A stretch of DNA of 58,263 nt from Bacillota bacterium (GTDB lineage: Bacteria; Bacillota; Clostridia; Acetivibrionales; JANLFN01). Positions within the stretch are counted from its first letter, which is position 1. Each line of letters begins with the position of its first letter. The notes beneath the pieces are model-generated. The model made no database searches. It saw only the letters and a list, made by a program, of their open reading frames with translations, and was not told the origin of the DNA. Where the stretch lies: NCBI GenBank assembly GCA_023397675.1, contig JAEWTV010000129.1, positions 1 through 58,263 of the forward strand, in the 5' to 3' direction. Of this stretch, positions 52,263-58,263 are shown piece by piece. Made by a program: the position numbers and the translations under genes.

Positions 52263-53354
52263 ATGGCTTTTGAAATGGTAAAGTACAATGCACCGGATTT
52301 TAACACGGAACCTTTTATTTCAGCACCTTGTGTAGCTACAAAAAGTGTAGAAATTAAAGGTGTTGCGCCAGATAACTTTCATGCGACAACGATTTTCCCT
52401 GAATACTTCAAAGTTGACGGGAAGTGGGTTGTTGCACAGCAGAGCAGGATGGACTGTGTAGTCGTTGTGCTCGAGGATGGAAGTGTTGAAGTAAAGGAGT
52501 TCAGAAGGCTGGAAGTTGGAGACAGAGTAGTAGTCGGTAGGAGTGAAGATGCCAGCAACGGTATATTTGTTTATACAGAAGGCTTTAAATACAGTGCGGA
52601 ATTAGAGGAAACCTTTGCCTTCAGGACAGGCAGGTCAAGAGAAACCTCATATTCCAGAGATTATGACAGCTTGTATGATATTTTAAAATATGAAAAGGAA
52701 CATGGTTATATTGTTTGGGTTCTTGGCCCTGCTGTGGTTTTTGACCATGATTCCCGTGCAGCAATGGTTTCTCTCATAGAGAACGGTTTTGCGGATGCTG
52801 TTTTTGCAGGAAATGCACTTGCTACGCATGATATGGAAGGATCTATTTTCAGGACTGCTCTTGGTCAGGATATATATACACAGGCATCAATGCCTAACGG
52901 TCATTACCATCACCTTGAACTTATAAACAAAGTAAGAAGACAGGGCTCAATAGAAAATTTCCTCAAGAATGAAAATGTTAATGACGGAGTTATAAATGCA
53001 TGTGTCAAAAACAACATTCCATTTGTTCTGACTGGTTCAATCAGGGATGACGGTCCTCTTCCGGAGGTTTATGCAAACGTTTATGAAGGTCAGGATGCCA
53101 TGAGAAAGCACATAAGAAAGGCAACAACCGTATTAGGACTGGCAACCCAGCTTCATTCAATAGCCACAGGAAATATGACACCATCTTATCAGGTTGTTGA
53201 CGGTGTAGTCAGACCGGTATTCATTTATAGCGTTGATATATCGGAATTTGCCGTAAACAAATTAAGAGACAGGGGAACAACACAGGTAACCTCAATAGTT
53301 ACAAATATACAGGATTTCCTTGTAAACCTTTCAAGAAATCTGACCGAAAAGTAA
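52263..53354 (+). CDS. TIGR00300/LOR-SDH-domain enzyme, ornithine cyclodeaminase-like
   Basis: This 363-residue protein begins with sequence resembling the LOR/SDH bifunctional-enzyme conserved domain (ATKSVEIKGVAPDNFHATTI), then WVLGPAVVFDHDSRAAMV and LGLATQLHSIATGNMTPSYQ, a block characteristic of the TIGR00300 family. Archaeal members are reported as ornithine cyclodeaminases, and cyanobacterial relatives as arginine dihydrolase fusions. The reaction here is inferred, likely in arginine/ornithine metabolism. GGAGGAAT precedes the ATG. Single gene between parC and a terminator. Confidence 0.7.
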   Translation: MAFEMVKYNAPDFNTEPFISAPCVATKSVEIKGVAPDNFHATTIFPEYFKVDGKWVVAQQSRMDCVVVVLEDGSVEVKEFRRLEVGDRVVVGRSEDASNGIFVYTEGFKYSAELEETFAFRTGRSRETSYSRDYDSLYDILKYEKEHGYIVWVLGPAVVFDHDSRAAMVSLIENGFADAVFAGNALATHDMEGSIFRTALGQDIYTQASMPNGHYHHLELINKVRRQGSIENFLKNENVNDGVINACVKNNIPFVLTGSIRDDGPLPEVYANVYEGQDAMRKHIRKATTVLGLATQLHSIATGNMTPSYQVVDGVVRPVFIYSVDISEFAVNKLRDRGTTQVTSIVTNIQDFLVNLSRNLTEK

Positions 53355-53367
53355 TCTCTTCAAACTG

Positions 53368-53393
53368 AAAGAAGCGGCAACGCTTCTTTTTTT
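53368..53393 (+). terminator. Intrinsic terminator of TIGR00300 gene
   Basis: 9-bp perfect stem AAAGAAGCG / CGCTTCTTT with a GCAA tetraloop and T-run. Confidence 0.93.
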
Positions 53394-53481
53394 GTTCCTT
53401 ATTTCCATTTACCCTAAACATACTTTATGTTAACCTTTAAACTATATTAAAAGAATATTTAATTTTTTGATGGGGGATATA

Positions 53482-54900
53482 ATGAGAAAATCAGCCTTTG
53501 TTTTCTGCATTGTTTTTTTTGTGTTTTCTTTCCTTCCAGTCAATATCATATATGCAGCCTCAACAAGTTACCCGACAATGGAAATCAACGTCAATGGGCA
53601 AAGAATTCATCTTGATACACCTGCAATTGTTATAAACAACAGAACCATGGTTCCGGTCAGAGGTGTATTTGAAAAAATGGGTGCTGATGTTGAGTGGTAT
53701 ACTGGTACAACTAAAATAGCAGTTACCCTTGGCAATAAGCAGGTTGTTCTGAATATGGGACAGACATCGGCAACTGTTAATGGGGAAGTTAAATATATGG
53801 ACGTGCCTCCTATAGTAATCAATAACAGAACTCTTATTCCTCTGAGATTTATTTCAGAAAGCATCGGTATGTGGGTAGGATGGGTCCAGGGCGTTGCACT
53901 TGCAACAATTACAGATCCCGATTATTTTAATAATTTGCCTTCCAACAGGATTCTAGGATATACAACAAACGATTATTTGGGAGATAACAGCTCGTATCAG
54001 TCATTTTCTTCAAACGTATCGAGTGTAACTGAGGTTGCGACATTCTCCTATTCAATAGATACCTACGGCAATCTAAAAAAAATAGGGGAATCACAGAGTA
54101 ATACGGTTAATTATGCAAATTCAAATAATGTAAGACCACTATTGTTGATTAATAATTTTAATAACGGAGGTTTTGATATAGACCTGGCTCATTCAGTATT
54201 ATCCAGTCCGTCAAAACGTACAGCACTTATACAAAACATATTAGTTGCTATAAGTAAGGAACAGTACAGTGGAGTAAATATCGATCTTGAACATATATAC
54301 TGGTATGACCGTGCCAATTATTCGGCATTTGTACGGGAACTGAGCCAGAAATTAAAGCCTTATGGGTATTTAACCACTCTGTCGGTGCCTGCAAAGGACA
54401 GCGACTATTATGTGAATAATAACTGGAACGGTGCGATTGATTATCAGGAAATTGCCAAATATGCTGACTATCTCATGATTATGACATATGATCAGCACTG
54501 GTTCGGGGGTGACCCGGGACCTGTTGCATCTTATCCATGGGTTGAAAGTGTTATAAAATATGCTGTAACTCAGATACCTTCCAAAAAGATTCTGCTTGGA
54601 ATCGGGGCGTATGGTTATGATTGGGCTTATACAGGCTCAAGAGCAATAGCATTTAAAAATATTGGCAGCCTTGCTTCAGATACTGGATCTGCGCCACAAT
54701 GGGATAGTATTCAAATGTCCAAGTATTTTAATTACGTAAAAAATGGTACTCAACATCAGGTATGGTATGAGGATACCGACGGTATGTCACCAAAACTGGA
54801 TTTGGTTACCCGTTATGGTTTGGGTGGCATAGGGGTATGGAGGCTGGGCTATGAGAACAGTGATTTCTGGACGATGGTAAACTCGAAGTTCAGGTATTAG
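53482..54900 (+). CDS. Secreted GH18 enzyme with stalk (copper amine oxidase N-like) domain
   Basis: This 472-residue protein has a signal peptide (1-25), then two copper-amine-oxidase-N-like stalk repeats (about 35-95 and 97-145; AIVINNRTMVPVRGVFEKMG and PIVINNRTLIPLRFISESIG) that anchor to cell-wall polymers, then a GH18 barrel (about 155-472). The active motif YSGVNIDLEH (Asp268, Glu270) is that of SleL/YaaH-type N-acetylglucosaminidases acting on spore cortex or peptidoglycan rather than chitin. ATG 53482 follows GGGGGATATA. Its stop overlaps the convergent MFS gene. Confidence 0.9.
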   Translation: MRKSAFVFCIVFFVFSFLPVNIIYAASTSYPTMEINVNGQRIHLDTPAIVINNRTMVPVRGVFEKMGADVEWYTGTTKIAVTLGNKQVVLNMGQTSATVNGEVKYMDVPPIVINNRTLIPLRFISESIGMWVGWVQGVALATITDPDYFNNLPSNRILGYTTNDYLGDNSSYQSFSSNVSSVTEVATFSYSIDTYGNLKKIGESQSNTVNYANSNNVRPLLLINNFNNGGFDIDLAHSVLSSPSKRTALIQNILVAISKEQYSGVNIDLEHIYWYDRANYSAFVRELSQKLKPYGYLTTLSVPAKDSDYYVNNNWNGAIDYQEIAKYADYLMIMTYDQHWFGGDPGPVASYPWVESVIKYAVTQIPSKKILLGIGAYGYDWAYTGSRAIAFKNIGSLASDTGSAPQWDSIQMSKYFNYVKNGTQHQVWYEDTDGMSPKLDLVTRYGLGGIGVWRLGYENSDFWTMVNSKFRY

Positions 54901-56159
54901 TATACTTTTTTGCTAATGCTTCTGCGATATTGAACGTAGAATAGGAATGTTGCAATAAGTCTTAAAATGCAGGTAAGAACCATTGAAAAATATATTGAGG
55001 TATGCTTGTAGATCCATACTCCTATCATTGGTGATATAAAGTTGGATAGATTTATAAAAGTGGTGTAAACAGCAATATTCAAGGTTTTATTTTGCTGAGG
55101 TACTGTTTCCATTAGATTTTCAAATAGTCCGAGCTGAAACGCAGAGAACACCAGTCCAACAGAAATACTGCATATAAGAGCCATAAAAAGGGTTTTGGAC
55201 ATAACAAGCAGAAACGGGTTTAGAGAAAGTCCGAAGGCGCCGATTATTATTACAAATTTGGCTCCTTTTTTTTCTATCATTCTGCTCCAAATCATGTATG
55301 TAAGAACTCCTGCAAGTCCGGTTCCTACATTAAGATAACCGATCCAGGCTTCATTTGCATTAAGGAAATTAACCTGATAGATGAAAAACAGGGGCCATGC
55401 CATCTGCCAGGTTACATGAAATATGAAAGCTGTTAAAATAAAGTTTCTGAAGGGCTTGTTCCTTTTTATTGCTTTAATTGATTCTGCAAGCTGTGTTAAT
55501 GCTTTGGTGTGGCTTTGGGGTAATGAAGGTGAGGTATATTTTACCCTGGACATAAACCAAGCCTGCAGCAGCGCAAGTAGGAATGCAGTAAAAAAGAATA
55601 TCTGGTATATGGTAATCCTCTGACTGTCATCGCCCGGGATATAGGCAAGGATAAAACCTGACAGCAGCAGTGATGACATGCCAAAAAGGTTTGAAAACTT
55701 ACTTCTTCTGGCATAGGTATTATTTCTCCTATCAGTTGGAATTACATCAGAAAAATAAGACTGCCAGAGAATAGTATAAATTGATATTGGCAAATTTATC
55801 AGAGAAACAGTCAAAATATAGAGATAGACATGTATACCTCCGGTGTAAGGCGTAAGGGCTGCAAGAGGATACATTATTCCTGCTGAAATTATGAAAATAA
55901 TTATTAATTTTTTCTTGTTTGAATACCTCTGTGAAATCAGTGCTCCGGGTATAACGGCAAGCACCCCGACAAGTGCCGGAAGGGAACTTATAAGACCTAT
56001 TTCGTAATCACCTGCACCCAAACGTTTCCCGAACATGGAGAAGAACGGATTGGCAATGTTCTGGATTACTATAATCATGATTCCTTCAAATATAAACATA
56101 AGACTGTTCCAGTTATCATGGCGATTTAATTTATTGGTCTTTTGCAATAATTTTAACAA
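54897..56159 (-). CDS. Major facilitator superfamily transporter
   Basis: This 420-residue protein has about twelve membrane helices and an MFS pattern (LGAGDYEIGLISSLPALVGV, SDVIPTDRRNNTYARRS in the loop between TM4 and TM5, NLFGMSSLLLSGF). The TDRRN form occurs in the broad family of MFS proteins near clostridial sugar or drug exporters; the substrate is unknown. The start is TTG 56159 with AGGAGG eight bases upstream. The 3' end overlaps the GH18 stop by a few bases. Possible sugar or amino-sugar uptake linked to the GH18 gene is speculation. Confidence 0.9.
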   Translation of the reverse strand: MLKLLQKTNKLNRHDNWNSLMFIFEGIMIIVIQNIANPFFSMFGKRLGAGDYEIGLISSLPALVGVLAVIPGALISQRYSNKKKLIIIFIISAGIMYPLAALTPYTGGIHVYLYILTVSLINLPISIYTILWQSYFSDVIPTDRRNNTYARRSKFSNLFGMSSLLLSGFILAYIPGDDSQRITIYQIFFFTAFLLALLQAWFMSRVKYTSPSLPQSHTKALTQLAESIKAIKRNKPFRNFILTAFIFHVTWQMAWPLFFIYQVNFLNANEAWIGYLNVGTGLAGVLTYMIWSRMIEKKGAKFVIIIGAFGLSLNPFLLVMSKTLFMALICSISVGLVFSAFQLGLFENLMETVPQQNKTLNIAVYTTFINLSNFISPMIGVWIYKHTSIYFSMVLTCILRLIATFLFYVQYRRSISKKVY

Positions 56160-56182
56160 GTATTTTCCCTCCTGGTTACATA

Positions 56183-56252
56183 TATGTTAACATAATTGTA
56201 ACGTGTTTAAAAGTAATCAACATTGACAGTTCCTTACAATATAAATTAAAAT
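56183..56252. promoter_or_regulatory. Divergent promoter region of MFS and yqhQ genes
   Basis: The palindromic TATGTTAACATAA (56183-56195) lies 23 nt before the MFS start, and TTGACA (56223-56228) with TAAAAT (56247-56252), 18 bases apart, forms a probable yqhQ promoter. The motif is a variant of the 13-mer at 988 and 22143. Confidence 0.5.
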
Positions 56253-56281
56253 AAAACTATTATATTTTTGATGGAGCGAAT

Positions 56282-57217
56282 ATGAGAAAAACAAATGTCG
56301 GTGGTCAGGCACTTATTGAAGGTATACTAATGATGGGTCCAGAAGGTGCAGCAATAGCAGTAAGAAAATCAGACGGAGACATTGTAATAGATAACAGACC
56401 TTTGCCGCCAAGACTAAAAATCAGTAAAGTTCCCGTGCTCAGAGGCATTGTTTCATTTTTCAGACAGATGGTACTTGGCATGAAAGCTTTGATGTACTCT
56501 GCAAGCTTTATGGATATTGAAGGTGACGAACAGACAGAACCTTCAAAGTTTGATAAATTCATGCAGAGGGTTTTTGGAGACAAACTAATGGAGGCTGTAA
56601 CTTATTTTGCGGCAATTATTTCAATTGCTTTTAGCGTAGGTCTTTTCATTTTGCTTCCAAACTTTATTGCGGGAATTTTATCTTTTGATACAGAGACTTC
56701 ATCAGGAATTTTTCTATATAATCTCTTGGAGGGTGTTTTAAGACTTACCATATTCCTGGGTTATATGTTTTTAACTACCAAAATGAAAGAGATGAAGCGG
56801 ATTTGGGAGTATCACGGTGCAGAACATAAAACCATAAACTGTTATATAAATGAAGAGGAATTAACAATCGAAAATGTTAAGAAGTTTTCAACTAGAAACC
56901 CCAAGTGTGGTACATCCTATATTTTCCTTATAATAGTAGTAAGTATTATCACTTTTTCTTTTCTTGGTTGGTATGGCTTAATAATGAATATTGTCGTAAG
57001 AATTTTGCTGATACCATTAGTGGCAGGTTTATGCATGGAGATATTGAAGCTTGCAGGAAAAAGTGAGGGAAAAATTGCAAAAATTATAAATGCGCCCGGA
57101 ATAGCATTTCAAAGCCTAACAACAAGTGAACCTGATGATTCACAGATTGAAGTTGCAATTGAAGCATTTAACGCGGCATTGAATTATAAGCAGCGGATAG
57201 AGGGCAGTGTAGTATAA
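56282..57217 (+). CDS. yqhQ: YqhQ/DUF1385 family membrane protein
   Basis: The protein is 311 residues. The N-terminus KTNVGGQALIEGILMMGPEG is diagnostic of DUF1385, followed by RGIVSFFRQMVLGMKAL, four membrane helices (about 112-138, 150-165, 215-240, 243-262) and the conserved EYHGAEHKTINCY. B. subtilis YqhQ has no firmly assigned biochemical role. In related clostridia it precedes prmC/prfA, but here those genes are absent. TGGAGCG precedes the ATG. Confidence 0.93.
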   Translation: MRKTNVGGQALIEGILMMGPEGAAIAVRKSDGDIVIDNRPLPPRLKISKVPVLRGIVSFFRQMVLGMKALMYSASFMDIEGDEQTEPSKFDKFMQRVFGDKLMEAVTYFAAIISIAFSVGLFILLPNFIAGILSFDTETSSGIFLYNLLEGVLRLTIFLGYMFLTTKMKEMKRIWEYHGAEHKTINCYINEEELTIENVKKFSTRNPKCGTSYIFLIIVVSIITFSFLGWYGLIMNIVVRILLIPLVAGLCMEILKLAGKSEGKIAKIINAPGIAFQSLTTSEPDDSQIEVAIEAFNAALNYKQRIEGSVV

Positions 57218-57271
57218 ATAATAAACTATACCGTGTTCAGACTTGGGAAAGTTTAAAAGAGTTGCAAAGGT

Positions 57272-57487
57272 TTAGCCATTGTATTTAAAAATATGAGTTT
57301 GCCATTTTGTTAATGGACTTTTCCCATTTTTATAGTATAAATTAAGAGCTTCTTGAGCGTTTATGTATTTTTTAGGATCACAATTGCTATCAGAAAAAAA
57401 CATATATTCAGTTCCGCCTTTTAGCTCTTCATGAGCGTATATTTTTAAGCATTCCAATAGGTCTTGCCTATTTAGGTCAAATGGCAC
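57272..57487 (-). CDS. Hypothetical 71-residue protein overlapping methyltransferase gene
   Basis: ATG 57487 overlaps the 3' end of the methyltransferase gene by 16 bases, so it would be translationally coupled. The protein (MPFDLNRQDLLECLKIYAHE at the start) is hydrophilic with no recognised domain. Low confidence because it is short and has no ribosome site outside the overlap; coding-like composition and the coupling favour it. Confidence 0.5.
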   Translation of the reverse strand: MPFDLNRQDLLECLKIYAHEELKGGTEYMFFSDSNCDPKKYINAQEALNLYYKNGKSPLTKWQTHIFKYNG

Positions 57488-58095
57488 GCAATCGGTACTG
57501 CGGCAACACCCATATAACTGAAACCCTCTATGGTTTTATAAAGTTCTTCAACCCTTTTAGTACCATACTGAAAAGATATATTTAAAAAGACAATACCATT
57601 TTTACATAAGAAATCTTTGGCCCCTTTTAATACAATTCTTCGAAACTCAAAACCGTCGTCTCCTTCACTTGAAGGGGGATTAGCCAGTATAAAATCAATT
57701 TTCCCACGGCTTTTACCGAGTATGTGCTTTTCTTCGTTGTCATAAGGGTCATATGAATCTGAAAGCATAAAACATACTTTATCACTAACATCATTTATAG
57801 CAGCATTTTTCCTGGCAATATTGATATTATCCTTAGAAATCTCTAATCCATAAATTTTGCTCACTGATTTTATTTTCGCAGCAAGTATAGCCAAACATCC
57901 TACACCGCTGCCCCAATCAATTCCTGTGCCATGTATTAAATCCTGATTATGTATAATTGCATCTATTAGAATGTGGCTTGCCGGTGTTAATGCAAAGGTT
58001 CCTTTTGGGTGGCAGAATGTTAATTCACCTAGTCCTTTGGTTGAGTCTTTATCTAAAATAGTTATTTCTTCACCTGTATTTATTTCTCGTATCAT
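57472..58095 (-). CDS. Class I SAM-dependent methyltransferase (MTS domain)
   Basis: The protein is 207 residues. The SAM-binding motif GIDWGSGVGCLAIL and the NPPSSEGDDGF motif (an NPPY-like site of N-methyltransferases of the small-methyltransferase MTS type) are both clear. Such enzymes methylate glutamine in release factors, RNA bases or small molecules; PrmC-like activity is possible but the PrmC N-terminal domain is missing. GGAGG lies upstream of ATG 58095. It faces the window's GC-rich right end. Confidence 0.85.
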   Translation of the reverse strand: MIREINTGEEITILDKDSTKGLGELTFCHPKGTFALTPASHILIDAIIHNQDLIHGTGIDWGSGVGCLAILAAKIKSVSKIYGLEISKDNINIARKNAAINDVSDKVCFMLSDSYDPYDNEEKHILGKSRGKIDFILANPPSSEGDDGFEFRRIVLKGAKDFLCKNGIVFLNISFQYGTKRVEELYKTIEGFSYMGVAAVPIACHLT

Positions 58096-58162
58096 AATAT
58101 TACCTCCGTTAGGTAACCGCTTTCTTATTATATCTCATAATACTGTCTAAATCTCGGTTTTT

Positions 58163-58258
58163 CTGGGGCGAAACCTGTTCGCCACGGTTTCCCCCAGACC
58201 CCACCTTCCATGGCTGCCCTGGTGGAAGCCTACTGCGGCAGCTGTAAGCTGCTCGCTC
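58163..58258. other. GC-rich hairpin segment at right edge
   Basis: Abrupt rise in GC compared with the rest of the window. CTGGGGCGAAACC/GGTTTCCCCCAG (58163-58196) is a 12-bp stem with a bulged C; CTTCCA/TGGAAG (58205-58228) and GCAGCT/AGCTGC (58238-58252) follow. It may belong to an RNA or repeat element continuing past the edge. Confidence 0.4.
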
Positions 58259-58263
58259 GTTCT

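Overview
The window is AT-rich (roughly two thirds A+T), with strong AGGAGG-type ribosome binding sites, frequent TTG/GTG starts and classical stem-plus-T-run terminators. It carries an oxygen-sensitive class III ribonucleotide reductase, an EFR1-type ferredoxin, a YqhQ homologue, two GH18 enzymes (one of cortex-lytic/stalk-domain type) and an orphan CheB. This points to an anaerobic, probably spore-forming member of the Clostridia; a Ruminiclostridium-like species is my guess, by inference only. I saw no rRNA, tRNA, CRISPR array or intact insertion sequence.

Left part (1-22100). Several genes look like one dispersed biosynthetic system: an acyl-CoA/acyl-ACP ligase cut by the left edge (1-946, minus), three paralogous stand-alone condensation-domain-superfamily acyltransferases (1231-2652, 16119-17579, 18435-19973), an aminoglycoside-phosphotransferase-fold kinase between the last two, and a minus-strand operon of acyl carrier protein, ketoacyl synthase III and short-chain dehydrogenase (22100-20061). 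The ligase and ACP promoters share an exact 13-mer (TATGTTTACATAA) at almost the same distance (41 and 42 nt) from their start codons. Parts of it also occur upstream of the two acyltransferase units. The parts suggest fatty-acid activation or priming, one elongation/reduction step, acyl transfer and phosphorylation; the product is unknown. Between these blocks lie a membrane-anchored GH113-like protein, an Lsa/CplR-type ABC-F ribosome-protection protein with a textbook attenuation leader, a glycogen branching enzyme, a permease-ATPase-response regulator-histidine kinase operon, an M24 peptidase and a GNAT acetyltransferase.

Middle part (22200-40500). This holds HxlR with a divergent DUF1858-nitroreductase pair, a secreted GH18 chitinase, a PanE-like reductase, an AraC regulator, a propeller lipoprotein, nrdDG behind a promoter with two correctly spaced NrdR boxes, a second AraC regulator, a ferritin-like protein, a TipA-like MerR regulator preceded by a 19-bp-spacer promoter, an eight-codon ORF and a run of hairpins, a third AraC regulator with a VOC protein, a TetR-led set of small cysteine-rich proteins, and an FRG-domain protein.

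Right part (40500-58263). Here are an M23-like membrane protein, a small protein with nine consecutive histidines, a DUF2804 protein, a 46-residue secreted peptide, GNAT-pepT, a DUF1540 protein, cheB, parE-parC, a TIGR00300-family enzyme, a stalk-domain GH18 enzyme, an MFS transporter, yqhQ, a methyltransferase with a small overlapping ORF, and a GC-rich hairpin segment at the edge.
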